Positions 26,517 to 36,135 of a stretch of DNA of 64,000 nucleotides are shown in pieces. Position 1 is the stretch's first letter, and the number at the start of each line of letters is the position of its first letter. Origin of the DNA: Rhizobium sp. NXC24 (GTDB taxonomy: Bacteria; Pseudomonadota; Alphaproteobacteria; Rhizobiales; Rhizobiaceae). The notes beneath the pieces are model-generated. The model saw only the letters and a list, made by a program, of their open reading frames with translations. It had not been told where the DNA came from and did no database searches. The DNA lies in contig NZ_CP024313.1 of NCBI RefSeq assembly GCF_002944315.1, positions 248,001-312,000 of the forward strand. The letters run 5' to 3'. The position numbers and the translations under genes are program-made.

Positions 26517-27890
26517 ATGGCGTCAACCGTTTTTGATTCACTTCTGTTCCGCGACATGTTTGGCACATCAGAAATGAGGCAAATCTTCGCAGACCAGGAG
26601 CTGGTTGCTTCGTACATTGCTGTAGAAGCGGCGCTCGCCCGCGCCCAGGCGCGCATCGGACTTGTTCCAAAACAAGCTGCAGATCAAATTACTGCTGCTG
26701 CGGAGAACATTGAACTCGATTGGGAGCGCCTAAAAAAGGAGACCGATATCGTAGGTTATCCAATTCTTCCGCTTGTCCGACAGCTTTCCGCCGCGGCGGG
26801 AGAGGCAGGTAAATACGTTCACTGGGGTGCCACTACCCAGGACATAATGGACACCGCCACAATCTTGCAACTGCGGAAGGCTCTGTCACTCGTTCAGAAG
26901 GATCTCTCCGAACTTAGCAAAATTTTGGCGGGGATGTCGGCCCGCTATCGCGACGTTCCTTTGGCGGGCCGCACCCATCTTCAGCACGCGCTGCCAGTGA
27001 CTTTCGGTTTCAAGGCGGCGGTTTGGCTGTCTTCGATCAATCGTCACGAACAGCGGCTGGAACAGCTTTTGCCTAGGGTCCTTGTCGGGCAGTATTCCGG
27101 AGCCGCTGGCACTCTTGCATCTCTTGGCCGGGATGGCCTTTCGGTTCAGAAGCTGCTTTGTGAAGAATTGCAACTCGGCCAACCGGACATCACCTGGCAC
27201 GTGGCTCGAGATGGCATTGCTGAAGCGGTATCATTCCTAGGCCTGGTCACCGGTTCGTTGGGAAAGATAGCGACCGACGTGATGATTATGGCGTCCACGG
27301 AATTCGGCGAGGTGGCCGAACCGTTTGTGCCACATCGCGGAGCGTCATCCACTATGCCGCAAAAACGAAATCCAATTTCAAGCGAATTGATGCTGGCAGC
27401 AGCAAAAAGTGTAAGGCAGCATGTCGCGTCTATTTTAGACGGAATGATCCACGATTTTGAGAGAGCGACTGGCCCATGGCATCTTGAATGGCTCTCCATT
27501 CCCGAGTCGTTTCTCTTGACCTCGTCAAGCCTTGCAAATGCAAAGTTTATGCTCGCCGGCCTCTGCGTGGATGAACAACGCATGCGGTCCAACCTTGATA
27601 TGTCCGGAGGGCTTATCGTGGCAGAGGCTGTCATGATGGCGATTGCGCCGGCGCTCGGCCGACAAGTCGCCCATGACGTCGTTTATGAAGCTTGCACCCA
27701 AGCATTTATTGGCCGCCGCGCGCTGCTCGATGTCCTTTTGGAGAACAAGGAAATTGTTGCGGCGGCCGAAGGTCGGGAGAGGCTGACTGATCTTTGTGAT
27801 CCGGTTAATTATCTCGGCCAGGCTGGGGAGATGGTCGACCGATTACTCGATGCAGTTACTGCGTCAGATAATCTGCGGAGGGTCGGCTAA
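26517..27890 (+). CDS. Fumarase/aspartase-superfamily lyase, PcaB/adenylosuccinate lyase-like
   Basis: From the ATG at 26517 the protein has 457 residues. It shows the superfamily's three conserved regions: WGATTQDIMDTA near residue 100, GRTHLQHALPVTFGFKAAVW near 145 and the signature GASSTMPQKRNP near 280 with the mobile catalytic-loop Ser. Closest named relatives by motif are 3-carboxy-cis,cis-muconate cycloisomerase (PcaB) and class-II adenylosuccinate lyase. Isolated from pca or pur genes, it may instead split a C-N bond in an amino-acid conjugate. The start is chosen because GGAG stands 6 nt upstream. It is divergent from the broken importer. Confidence 0.85.
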   Translation: MASTVFDSLLFRDMFGTSEMRQIFADQELVASYIAVEAALARAQARIGLVPKQAADQITAAAENIELDWERLKKETDIVGYPILPLVRQLSAAAGEAGKYVHWGATTQDIMDTATILQLRKALSLVQKDLSELSKILAGMSARYRDVPLAGRTHLQHALPVTFGFKAAVWLSSINRHEQRLEQLLPRVLVGQYSGAAGTLASLGRDGLSVQKLLCEELQLGQPDITWHVARDGIAEAVSFLGLVTGSLGKIATDVMIMASTEFGEVAEPFVPHRGASSTMPQKRNPISSELMLAAAKSVRQHVASILDGMIHDFERATGPWHLEWLSIPESFLLTSSSLANAKFMLAGLCVDEQRMRSNLDMSGGLIVAEAVMMAIAPALGRQVAHDVVYEACTQAFIGRRALLDVLLENKEIVAAAEGRERLTDLCDPVNYLGQAGEMVDRLLDAVTASDNLRRVG

Positions 27891-28262
27891 GGATGGCAAT
27901 TGGCGTTAACAGACGTCGGCTCGCCGGATTTTGGGAAATATCAACGATTGATGCGGCCGAGAACCGTGGCGTCGGTGCAGCATGAGAAATTTCCTAACGG
28001 GATCGGTTTTGAATGGGCGCCCGAAGGCTGGTTTGGATCAAAACTACAAACGGGCTGGCGCGCAAGCAAGCAACCTCAAAAGCAAAGTATCTCCTCAGTC
28101 CACGATGGCCACGCCTCTCGCGGGGATCGTCCCTCGTGCCGCCAACAAAGAGCGCCAATTCGCCGATCATGGAGCGCCGTCTCGGGTTGCTGAACCCGTC
28201 TCGCAAGTGACCATGGCGCCTACAACCATCTACACACGATACCAACCTTCAGGGGTTATTCG
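27891..28262. other. Intergenic region without recognisable feature
   Basis: 372 bp between the lyase and the aminotransferase. I see no gene, no recurrent dyad and no clear terminator; only scattered short palindromes. Confidence 0.5.
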
Positions 28263-29651
28263 ATGAATACTCGATCGAACTCACTTAAAGAAATTGATGT
28301 AAAGACGCTGTTGCACCCCTTCACTGATGCACGAGCGCATGAGCAAGTAGGGCCGCTCGTCATAACTAGAGGGGAGGGAATCTATGTCTACGATACCGAA
28401 GGCCGCAAATACATCGAGGGCCTAGCAGGCCTTTGGTCGGTTGCTGTCGGATTTAGCGAGCCTCGGCTTTCGGAAGCTGCAATGCGTCAAATGCAGCGGC
28501 TTCCCTATTATCACACCTTCGCTCACAAGTCCCACGAGCCGTCCATTCGGCTGGCTGAGAAGCTTGTGGAATGGACCCCCGCGAAGCTGACGCGGGTGTT
28601 CTTTACTAGCTCAGGTTCCGAAGCGACCGACACGGTCATCCGTTTGATTCGCTATTACAACAACGCCTTGGAACGCCCAGAAAAAAAGAAGATCATTGCG
28701 AGGAACAAGGCTTACCACGGTACGACGCTGGCAGCGGGAAGCTTAACATGCCTGCCGGTCAGCCATCGCGATTTTGACCTTCCAAGCATTCCGGTCATTC
28801 ACGTCACTTGCCCCCATTTCTATCGGTTCGCGCTTCCGGAGGAGACTGAACAGGATTTCACTGCGCGATTGCTCAGAGAAATAGAGGATGTCATATTTCG
28901 GGAAGGGCCGGAGACAGTGGCGGCCTTTATTGGGGAGCCACTAATGGGTGCTGGCGGTGTGTTGCCGCCGCCCTCGGGATACTGGCATGGCGTCGAAAAG
29001 CTTTGCAAAAAATATGATATTCTGCTGATCGCCGATGAAGTGATCAATGGTTTCGGCCGTCTGGGTGCGCGTTTTGGATGCGAGCACTATGACTTCGAAC
29101 CAGACATTGCAATCACATCTAAGCAACTGACTTCCTCCTATATCCCGCTGGCGGCAGTAATGCTGTCGGAAGAAATTTATAATGTAGTAGCTGACAACAG
29201 TCACAAGATCGGCGCCTTTGGACACGGCTTCACCGCAACCGGACATCCTGTGGCGACAGCCGTTGCACTCGAAAATATAGCAATCATCGAGGAGCGGGAC
29301 CTTGTCGGGAACGCCAGATCTCGCGGCGCACAACTAAAAGAAGGATTAAGCAGGCTCAATGAGCGGCCATTCGTGGGCGAAGTTCGTGGTGAGGGTCTGA
29401 TCGCCGCTGTGGAACTAGTTGCTGATCCCGTCACCAGGCGCCCCTTCGCAGACGTCGGTAAAGTCGGTGCGGAAGCCTTCCGGATTGCGCATTCAGAGGG
29501 CCTAATTTTTCGAGCGATTGGCGATACCCTCGCGCTTTGCCCGCCCCTTATCATCTCGCCAGATGAGGTCGATCTAATCGTCGAGAGGATGGGTCGTGTT
29601 ATCGATCGCGTCAGTGAGTGGGTACGCTCAGAGCGTCGTGAACGAGCGTAG
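28263..29651 (+). CDS. Class III aminotransferase (omega-amino acid type)
   Basis: The 462-residue PLP enzyme starts after AGGGG. Motifs: EGLAGLWSVAVGFSEPRL (~45), FFTSSGSEATDTVIRL (~115), ARNKAYHGTTLAAGSLT (~145), LLIADEVINGFGRLG (~255) and ITSKQLTSSYIPLAAVM (~285) with the PLP Lys. It belongs to the branch that includes beta-alanine/GABA/putrescine:pyruvate aminotransferases. The aldehyde dehydrogenase follows 25 nt downstream, a common pairing in which the semialdehyde formed by transamination is oxidised to the acid. It is clearly different from the aminotransferases at 10081 and 60097. Confidence 0.88.
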   Translation: MNTRSNSLKEIDVKTLLHPFTDARAHEQVGPLVITRGEGIYVYDTEGRKYIEGLAGLWSVAVGFSEPRLSEAAMRQMQRLPYYHTFAHKSHEPSIRLAEKLVEWTPAKLTRVFFTSSGSEATDTVIRLIRYYNNALERPEKKKIIARNKAYHGTTLAAGSLTCLPVSHRDFDLPSIPVIHVTCPHFYRFALPEETEQDFTARLLREIEDVIFREGPETVAAFIGEPLMGAGGVLPPPSGYWHGVEKLCKKYDILLIADEVINGFGRLGARFGCEHYDFEPDIAITSKQLTSSYIPLAAVMLSEEIYNVVADNSHKIGAFGHGFTATGHPVATAVALENIAIIEERDLVGNARSRGAQLKEGLSRLNERPFVGEVRGEGLIAAVELVADPVTRRPFADVGKVGAEAFRIAHSEGLIFRAIGDTLALCPPLIISPDEVDLIVERMGRVIDRVSEWVRSERRERA

Positions 29652-29676
29652 TGTTGTAGGACCTGAGGAAGAAGCC

Positions 29677-31155
29677 ATGAAAAACGATATGAACGGTCAT
29701 TGGATTGCAGGCCAGGAAGTTGCCAGCCTCTCAAGCGACTACTTCGAATGCGAAAACCCGACCCTTGGGCGGCCCGAAGGCCATTTCGCTCTTGGGCAAG
29801 CGCCAGACGTCGATGCGGCAGTTGCGGCTGCCACAACCGCGCTCTCGGTTTGGAACGCATTATCTCCCACGCGTCGGGGACGTTTGCTGATGCGTTGGGG
29901 CGATCTGATCGCGGCAAATGCGGAACGGATCGGCAAGTTGGAGACATCTCAAAACGGCAAGCTCGCCAATGAAATGGTACTGCAAGCTCGCAGTATTATG
30001 GATTGGCTTTACTACTATGGCGGGCTTGCTGACAAGGTCGAAGGACGCGTCATCCCTCTCGATCGCGCCTCTGTCCTGAATTACACACTGCGCGAACCGC
30101 TTGGTGTTGTGGGCGTGATCATGCCGTGGAATTCACCGCTAATGCTAGCGATGATGGCGATGGCACCGGCGCTCGCTGCGGGGAACACCGTAATCTTGAA
30201 GCCGTCTGAAGTTACCCCTGCATCGGCAATCGAAGCCGCAAAGTTGGCTGAACAAGCTGGAATACCCTCCGGCGTTATCAATGTTGTATTGGGCGCAAGG
30301 GCAGCTGCAGAGGCGCTCACCGATCATCCCGGTGTCGCAAAGATTGCATTTACAGGCGGGGTCGAGGCCGGCCGTGCTGTTGCTATCGCAACAGCGAAGC
30401 GTTTCGCGCATGCCACGTTGGAGCTAGGCGGAAAGAGCGCGAACATCGTGTTTCCCGATGCAAACCTCAAGCAAGCCGAAGCGGGTCTTTTGGCAGGAAT
30501 TTTCGCAGCCGCGGGTCAAACCTGCGTTGCTGGATCGAGAGCGCTCGTGCATCGGAGCCTTCACGATCAAGTCGTCGATATCCTTGTGAGCAGGGCGAAG
30601 CAAATTAAAATCGGCGATCCACTTGATCCGACCACGCAAATGGGCCCTGTCGCGACCAGGAACCAGTTGCAGAAGAATGAAGGAATGGTGGCAAAGGCGG
30701 TCGAGGAAGGCGCGGCGCTGGCGTTCGGGGGCGTCCGAAACAACCCCGCTGAATTTCCAAATGGGTTTTTCTTCTCGCCGACCATTTTGACCAACGTGCG
30801 ACCCCAAGACTTCATTGCACAAAACGAAGTTTTCGGGCCGGTTCTGTCAATAATTCCCTTCGACGACGATGATGAGGCGATCAGTATCGCCAACGGGACG
30901 CAGTTCGGCCTAGCGGCGGGTGTGTGGACGACCAATCTTCAGCGAGCACACAGGATGGCTCGCCGTCTACAGGCAGGTACTGTCTGGATAAATATGTATC
31001 GGGCAATGACCTTCAATTCACCGTTCGGAGGAATGAAATCGAGCGGCATAGGGCGACAGAATGGCATAGAGGCTATAGATCAATATCTCCAGACAAAGAG
31101 CGTCTGGTGCGAACTTGACGAAGCGATCCAAGACCCATTTGTATTGCGGACTTAG
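29677..31155 (+). CDS. NAD(P)-dependent aldehyde dehydrogenase
   Basis: The 492-residue protein has the ALDH fold motifs: VVGVIMPWNSPLMLAM (~150), FTGGVEAGRAVA (~225), catalytic Glu in LELGGKSANIVF (~250), catalytic Cys in AAAGQTCVAGSR (~285), and EVFGPVLSIIPFD plus NSPFGGMKSSGIGRQNG at the C-terminus. I choose the ATG at 29677 with GAGGAAGAA just upstream. The longer frame from 29596 overlaps the aminotransferase gene. Likely oxidises the semialdehyde made by the upstream aminotransferase. Confidence 0.92.
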   Translation: MKNDMNGHWIAGQEVASLSSDYFECENPTLGRPEGHFALGQAPDVDAAVAAATTALSVWNALSPTRRGRLLMRWGDLIAANAERIGKLETSQNGKLANEMVLQARSIMDWLYYYGGLADKVEGRVIPLDRASVLNYTLREPLGVVGVIMPWNSPLMLAMMAMAPALAAGNTVILKPSEVTPASAIEAAKLAEQAGIPSGVINVVLGARAAAEALTDHPGVAKIAFTGGVEAGRAVAIATAKRFAHATLELGGKSANIVFPDANLKQAEAGLLAGIFAAAGQTCVAGSRALVHRSLHDQVVDILVSRAKQIKIGDPLDPTTQMGPVATRNQLQKNEGMVAKAVEEGAALAFGGVRNNPAEFPNGFFFSPTILTNVRPQDFIAQNEVFGPVLSIIPFDDDDEAISIANGTQFGLAAGVWTTNLQRAHRMARRLQAGTVWINMYRAMTFNSPFGGMKSSGIGRQNGIEAIDQYLQTKSVWCELDEAIQDPFVLRT

Positions 31156-31386
31156 GGTACAGGCTGTGATGAGCTGGCGGGGTGCCGAAGGCAAACCCAA
31201 CTCGGCGACATTGGTCACTTGCAAGCGGCAACGCAGCCTCCCGGTTCGCCCGGATCTGTGTGCGCGTTTGACGCGCGGCTTTGCCGGAACAACGGCCTCC
31301 AGGAGGGCGCCAAAATATCGCTCCGCCAGTGGATCGCCGGTCCATTACGCAGGGTGTGCATCATATGGAGCGCCTCCGAAAAACGG

Positions 31387-31402
31387 GGACATATGTTGCA
31401 GA
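31387..31402 (+). promoter_or_regulatory. Putative RpiR operator, site 1, before the phosphotriesterase-like gene
   Basis: GACATATGTTGCAGAT retains ATG-TTGCA of the motif with an imperfect left half (CAT). It resembles the site at 42108-42124. Confidence 0.4.
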
Positions 31403-31482
31403 TGGGTTTAAACTGCTATAATTTGTGCCTGAGCTGACTGGAGCTATCTTAGTTCCTCGTCAAGACAACCGTCGATTCCACG

Positions 31483-31500
31483 TCTCGAAATCGGTTGCAA
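31483..31500 (+). promoter_or_regulatory. Degenerate motif copy, site 2, before the phosphotriesterase-like gene
   Basis: CGAAATCGGTTGCAA keeps GTTGCAA with a poor left half. About 85 bp upstream of the start at 31579. Confidence 0.25.
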
Positions 31501-31578
31501 CAAGAAAGCAACTCTTGTTGGAGCCAGATCGAAATCGGAACAGGGATACATGTGCCAAAGAACCACGAAGGAAACCGG

Positions 31579-32619
31579 ATGCGACTGACACGAGAACAAC
31601 TTCGCGGACGAGCCCAAACGGTGACGGGCCTTGTAGATCCAATTGAACTTGGCCGAACGCTAATGCACGAGCACCTAATTTGGGATGCTCGGCCACGTGA
31701 TTGGAAAGCGGCGGAGCCCGGCCCGGAGATCGAACTCTGCAACTGCTTCAAGATCAACTATACGCGATTGAAGGTGCCTAGAAACTTCGTTTGCCGCAGC
31801 GCCGACATCGTGTCGCAGGAAGTACAGGAGATGATCGCGGCCGGGGGACGCACGGTGGTCGAACTGAGTTGCGGTGGTTTAGCACCTGACCCGGACGGGT
31901 TGATACAAATCGCCAAGAGGACCGGCGCCCAAATCGTAATGGGCTGCGGCTATTACCTCGGTTCATTCCAAGATCAAACCAACGAATATCGATCTGTTGA
32001 AAGCTTTGCCAAAGAAATAACCTCGCAAATTCTCGAGGGTGCGTGGGGCACTGAGGCACGGGCAGGTATTATCGGTGAGATCGGCTGCCAGGTGCCATGG
32101 ACACAGTTGGAGCGTAGAGTGTTGCAGGGAGCGATAATCGCGCAAGCTGAGACTGGTATTTCGGTGAACATCCACCCGGGTAGGCAAGAAGATCAACCCC
32201 AGGAAATTGCGGAGTTCGTTGTTGCCAACGGTGGCTGCATCGAGCGGACCATCTTAAGCCATATCGACCGAACAATCTTTGACGTGGACCGGTTACTACG
32301 GTTGGCTGACACCGGTTGCGTTATCGAGTTCGATCTCTTTGGGCAGGAACAGGGCTACTATCCTTGGTCCAATATCGAGCCGCCGAACGATGCTGGACGC
32401 TTGAGGTTGATACGAGCGCTAATCAGCCACGGGCATCTCAATAGAGTCGTCATCAGCCATGACATATGCCAGCTTACGCGACTGACGCGTTACGGCGGCC
32501 ACGGTTATGGGCATATTTATGAGAATGTCGTACCCCTGATGAAAGAACGCGGCTTTTCCGAATCAGAGATCGACGCGATTCTTGTCGATAACCCTAAGCG
32601 ACTCCTTACGTTCGTCTAG
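31579..32619 (+). CDS. Phosphotriesterase-family (amidohydrolase superfamily) hydrolase
   Basis: From the ATG at 31579 (after AAGGAAA) the protein has 346 residues. It shows metal-site motifs of the PTE family: HxH in TLMHEHLIWD near residue 30, GEIGC near 165 where Glu replaces the carboxylated Lys as in PHP (phosphotriesterase homology) proteins, His in NIHPGR and SHIDRTIFD, and Asp in VISHDIC near 295. Family members mostly hydrolyse lactones, carbamates or phosphate esters, not natural phosphotriesters. It is a single gene with its own promoter region carrying motif copies. Substrate unknown; a lactone or cyclic ester in the inferred catabolic route would fit. Confidence 0.82.
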   Translation: MRLTREQLRGRAQTVTGLVDPIELGRTLMHEHLIWDARPRDWKAAEPGPEIELCNCFKINYTRLKVPRNFVCRSADIVSQEVQEMIAAGGRTVVELSCGGLAPDPDGLIQIAKRTGAQIVMGCGYYLGSFQDQTNEYRSVESFAKEITSQILEGAWGTEARAGIIGEIGCQVPWTQLERRVLQGAIIAQAETGISVNIHPGRQEDQPQEIAEFVVANGGCIERTILSHIDRTIFDVDRLLRLADTGCVIEFDLFGQEQGYYPWSNIEPPNDAGRLRLIRALISHGHLNRVVISHDICQLTRLTRYGGHGYGHIYENVVPLMKERGFSESEIDAILVDNPKRLLTFV

Positions 32620-32630
32620 GCTTCTGTCGA

Positions 32631-32655
32631 CCGCTCTCAAGCGGATCGCATTTTT
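32631..32655 (+). terminator. Weak terminator after the phosphotriesterase-like gene
   Basis: CCGCT and AGCGG pair around CTCA, followed by ATCGCATTTTT. The stem is only 5 bp. Confidence 0.4.
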
Positions 32656-32873
32656 GGTCCGTCTCTCCGGCGAGCGCTCATCGTTCATTGCGATTGGAAA
32701 CGGCGCGTGACTGAACCGCAGTCCGGCTTGCGGTTTCCAGCCCTATAAGAAAACAAGAAAACGACCGTATTCGGTGAGTATGTGGAATTGCAAGCGTGAC
32801 GTGGAAAACCCGAAATGAGACCGCGACACACTCAGTAAAGGCGAACCGACTTAGTCACATTGCCATCTGGCAC

Positions 32874-33935
32874 TTAACCAGTTAGACGCATTTCCCCGAC
32901 GATAGCGTTGCGCTGTTCCGGGCTCGCGTGAATGCGCCACTCAACCCTATCAGGGAAGAGCGTGAATACGGATGTGGCGAGTGTCTGTGCATAATCATCC
33001 CTCCTATCCCTATCACAATGGATGGGAGTAGTGTCCTCGAACAGCACGGTCTCGGCACCGGAAGTAAGCAGACCTTCTGTTATCATTCGCGCCGCCGCCT
33101 CTTGCCGATTACGGGAGGACAGGCTGATCGTTTGTTCCAGAGTGTCAAATTCTGAATAAAGCAGATGGTTGGCATGAGCTTGGGGTGAGGTCGGTTCGCG
33201 GACGGCGCAGCCAGAGGCCGGTGCTTCAACGGAGAGAAGGCGTCCAGTTTTTGCCTCACCAAGATTGTGATGGAACCCGCTAGCACGATCCTTCCGCTTC
33301 AGGACGTTAACTGCGTCATCCAAATCCGCAGCCTCTAGGACGGCGCGGCAGATTATTTGCCGTGGAACCCCAGGCTTAAGGTCCCGGGCTCTGATATTAT
33401 TGATTGTCTGAACCACCCCGGCCTCATTTACGCCGAAGGTGTGCCCGGGAAGCATACAGGGGTACATGAAGCTGCTCCAGGCAAGGCCCGCATCGGGCCT
33501 GGCTTCAACCCAAGAGCAAGCGCCGAGCAGCTCTACACCACCGTCTTCATTGTGAGCGATCGCAGCGGGCTCATTGCCATTGGCGGGAATGAGAATGGAA
33601 GTGCAGCCCGTTGCCGCAACATTCTTCGTAATGGTCGAGACATTATCGGGAAGCTGCAAGTCTCCCCGGCAGTTCCATAGGAACACAGTTTGGAAATCCT
33701 GACCTGCACCTTCGGCGATGCCTTCAATCTCGCGTACGAAGCGTGGATAAGCTGCCCGCGCCGCCGACTCCAAATTCTGCACATAGTCGGAGTTGCGCCA
33801 TCTTCTCTGCAGAGCCTGGAATTCTTCTGTTCGCATTGTCCGCTCTTCAAAATGAATCCCGCTAGCTTTCCCAAGAGCGAACCCCATTGAGAAGGCGTCA
33901 CCTTGGGCGTAGACGCGGGAGATTGAATTTCTCAT
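32874..33935 (-). CDS. C45-family (acyl-CoA:6-APA acyltransferase-like) Ntn hydrolase
   Basis: The 353-residue protein matches the C45/penicillin acyltransferase family: an N-terminal helical region (IEGIAEGAGQDFQTVFLWN ~70-90) precedes GCTSILIPANG near residue 110, where the Cys would become the N-terminal nucleophile after self-cleavage, followed by AIAHNEDGG, GHTFGVNEAGVVQTINNI and HANHLLYSEF. Family members form or hydrolyse amide bonds between acyl groups and amines or beta-lactam nuclei. No signal peptide is seen, so it is probably cytoplasmic. The promoter carries a good copy of the recurrent dyad 37 bp before the start. I infer a role in de-acylating an imported conjugate. Confidence 0.8.
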   Translation of the reverse strand: MRNSISRVYAQGDAFSMGFALGKASGIHFEERTMRTEEFQALQRRWRNSDYVQNLESAARAAYPRFVREIEGIAEGAGQDFQTVFLWNCRGDLQLPDNVSTITKNVAATGCTSILIPANGNEPAAIAHNEDGGVELLGACSWVEARPDAGLAWSSFMYPCMLPGHTFGVNEAGVVQTINNIRARDLKPGVPRQIICRAVLEAADLDDAVNVLKRKDRASGFHHNLGEAKTGRLLSVEAPASGCAVREPTSPQAHANHLLYSEFDTLEQTISLSSRNRQEAAARMITEGLLTSGAETVLFEDTTPIHCDRDRRDDYAQTLATSVFTLFPDRVEWRIHASPEQRNAIVGEMRLTG

Positions 33936-34275
33936 CGTATGACCTCAGCCTCAAACCTACTATGATGCAACGATTGTTTCAAACATTAGAAAAAGAGTCA
34001 ATCGTCTCTTCCCTCAAGAGCTAAAGTATGTTTATCCTTCACCTCGAAATTTGCGAAGACGTGGCTGATTCAGTCCGCCAGACCGCTGACGTAGGACCCA
34101 AGCTCCTTTGAACTGCGCTCGCAGTGAACGCAGGAAGGCTTCGCTATGTTTGGCTGTCTGTAGGAGCAATCAAGCTTTGAATCGTAGGTGTTTACGCATC
34201 GGACTGAACTAGCGTTGACGGTCGGCGGATGGCGCTAATGCTAAACTTGGAGCGACAGATGAGGGGATCGCAAGC
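33936..34275. other. Divergent intergenic region
   Basis: 340 bp between the divergent C45 hydrolase and D-2-hydroxyacid dehydrogenase genes. Apart from the motif at 33963-33985 I see nothing recognisable. Confidence 0.55.
33963..33985 (-). promoter_or_regulatory. Putative RpiR operator before the C45 hydrolase
   Basis: On the minus strand: TTTGAAACAATCGTTGCATC, with core CAA-TCG-TTG and extended half-sites TGAAACAA/TTGCATCA. One of the best copies; about 37 bp from the start codon, where it would overlap the promoter. Confidence 0.6.
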
Positions 34276-35301
34276 ATGAAAGTTTTATGTATCTGGTACG
34301 CAACGGAAGAGGAACTGGCTCGTATGCGGGCAGCACTTCCGCCTGGAACAGAGGTTGTTGCTCCGAAAGGAGAATACTTCTCACGGTTCGAGTCTACCTA
34401 CGCAGATCTGGCGCCTCATGCCGTTGACGCGGACGTTATCATTGGCTTCGCTCTACCTAAAGGGATTCTGGAAATCGCAGAAAAGCTAAAGCTGTTCTGC
34501 TGGTTGCACTCAGGCTGCGACGATCTGGATCATATCGGTGCCCTTTCGCATTTCAAGCGCCGCGGTATCAAGCTGGCAAATATCCGCGGCGCCAATGCTG
34601 TGGCAGTTGCCGAGCAGGCGATGATGTTCGTGTTGGGGTTGGCTAAGAAAACGATTTTCAAACACGAAGCGGGCCAGGAAGGCCGTCGATTGTTTCCGGT
34701 TTTCGCCGATGAATATCGATCCGCTATGCTGGATGGTCGAACGATCGGGATAATTGGGGTTGGAAGCATTGGGAGTCGGATCGCGAAGCACGCGAAGGGC
34801 TTCGATATGCAGGTTCTCGGAGTGCGACGAAACAAATCTCTTCCGGTCGAGCACGTGGATTCGATGCATGGAATTGAGGAACTGCATTCCGTGCTTGGCC
34901 GATGTGATTACGTCGTTTTAGCGGCCCCGAGCACTAGGGAAACTAGCCACTTCTTTGGGGAGCCGGAGTTGGCGGCAATGAAACAGACGGCTTTTTTGAT
35001 CAACGTTTCGCGTGGAAGTCTGGTCCAGGAACGGGCGTTGCACGACGCGCTTACCTCCGGCCGCTTGCGGGGTTACGCGGCGGATGCCTGGCACCGGTAC
35101 GAATACGGTCGAGCATTCCCGATTAGCTTCTTGCCGCGGTTGGAAGTCCACAAACTTCCCAATGTACTTTGCTCCATTGACCAGGCCGCAAATGCCGACG
35201 ACGTCCTGGATAGAGATATCACATGGGGAACTGAAAGCATCATCGAATTCGCCGCGGGCGCGCCAATTGCTCGCGAAGTGGACCTCGATCTCGGTTACTA
35301 A
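34276..35301 (+). CDS. D-isomer-specific 2-hydroxyacid dehydrogenase (NAD-dependent)
   Basis: The 341-residue protein has the family's two Rossmann-like domains: the NAD motif IGIIGVGSIGSRIAKHAKG near residue 160, LNVSRGSLVQERAL-type segment (INVSRGSLVQE, ~245) with the substrate-binding Arg region, and AADAWHRYE near 275 in place of the common LDVFexEPL. The usual catalytic His region before the C-terminus is poorly conserved, though SIDQAANAD may correspond. It could reduce a 2-keto acid produced by transamination or oxidise a D-hydroxy acid. GAGGGG precedes the start. Confidence 0.82.
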   Translation: MKVLCIWYATEEELARMRAALPPGTEVVAPKGEYFSRFESTYADLAPHAVDADVIIGFALPKGILEIAEKLKLFCWLHSGCDDLDHIGALSHFKRRGIKLANIRGANAVAVAEQAMMFVLGLAKKTIFKHEAGQEGRRLFPVFADEYRSAMLDGRTIGIIGVGSIGSRIAKHAKGFDMQVLGVRRNKSLPVEHVDSMHGIEELHSVLGRCDYVVLAAPSTRETSHFFGEPELAAMKQTAFLINVSRGSLVQERALHDALTSGRLRGYAADAWHRYEYGRAFPISFLPRLEVHKLPNVLCSIDQAANADDVLDRDITWGTESIIEFAAGAPIAREVDLDLGY

Positions 35302-35327
35302 GCCAAGTCGCTTTCGAATTCCAAGCC

Positions 35328-35355
35328 GGTAACCACCTCCCAAAGGGGTGGTCAC
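35328..35355. terminator. Hairpin after the D-2-hydroxyacid dehydrogenase gene
   Basis: AACCACC pairs with GGTGGT, and outer GGT with ACC, around TCCCAAAGG. No U-tract. It marks the junction to the GC-rich block that follows. Confidence 0.45.
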
Positions 35356-35424
35356 CTCAACATGGTGCCGTTCAGTCGCGTATGCCTTGATCCGTCAACG
35401 CGCAAAGCCGCTCATGAGGAGATT

Positions 35425-36120
35425 ATGAAGAAGATTTATGAGGACTCGCGCGCAGCACTTGAAGGTTTGCTGTTCGACGGAATGTTCATAGCGGCGGGTG
35501 GTTTTGGCCTCTGCGGCATTCCGGAGCTGCTGATCGATGCGATCCGCAAAGCTGGCACCAAGGACCTGACAATCGCATCGAACAATTGCGGTGTCGACGA
35601 CTTCGGCCTCGGCGTGCTGCTGAAGACGAAGCAAATCAGGAAGATGATCTCGTCTTACGTTGGCGAGAACGCCGAGTTCATGCGTCAGTACCTGAGCGGC
35701 GAACTCGAGCTCGAGTTCAATCCGCAAGGAACGCTGGCAGAGCGGATGCGCGCCGGCGGCGCCGGCATTGCCGGGTTCTATACGAAGACCGGGGTCGGTA
35801 CCGTCGTTGCCGAGGGCAAGGAGACGATGTCGTTCAACGGCGAGACCTATGTTCTCGAGACCGGCATTGTCGCGGACCTGTCGATCGTCAAGGCCTGGAA
35901 GGCGGACACATCGGGCAATCTCGTCTTCCGCAAGACGGCCCGCAACTTCAATCCGCCGGCCGCCACGTGCGGCAAGATCTGTGTCGCAGAAGTCGAGGAG
36001 ATCGTGCCTGTCGGCAGTCTCGATCCCGACCACATCCACGTGCCGGGCATCTATGTGCATCGCCTGATCCAGGGCCAACACGAGAAACGCATTGAACAGC
36101 GCACGACGCGCGCGGCTTGA
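35425..36120 (+). CDS. scoA: 3-oxoacid CoA-transferase subunit A
   Basis: With the ATG at 35425 (GAGGAG 4 nt upstream) the protein has 231 residues, the usual size of ScoA/PcaI. Motifs: [19 protein letters not shown] near residue 20, [14 protein letters not shown] near 55, [23 protein letters not shown] near 110 and [22 protein letters not shown] near 145. With subunit B it transfers CoA from succinyl-CoA to acetoacetate or 3-oxoadipate. The thiolase downstream then makes acetyl-CoA. Codon third positions are much more G/C than in the genes before it. Confidence 0.92.
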   Translation: MKKIYEDSRAALEGLLFDGMFIAAGGFGLCGIPELLIDAIRKAGTKDLTIASNNCGVDDFGLGVLLKTKQIRKMISSYVGENAEFMRQYLSGELELEFNPQGTLAERMRAGGAGIAGFYTKTGVGTVVAEGKETMSFNGETYVLETGIVADLSIVKAWKADTSGNLVFRKTARNFNPPAATCGKICVAEVEEIVPVGSLDPDHIHVPGIYVHRLIQGQHEKRIEQRTTRAA

Positions 36121-36135
36121 GGGCAGGAGAAACAC

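Larger units (their letters stand above)
31156..31578. other. Intergenic promoter region before the phosphotriesterase-like gene
   Basis: 423 bp with no recognisable gene. Two copies of the recurrent dyad are seen at 31387-31402 and, degenerate, at 31483-31500. Confidence 0.5.
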
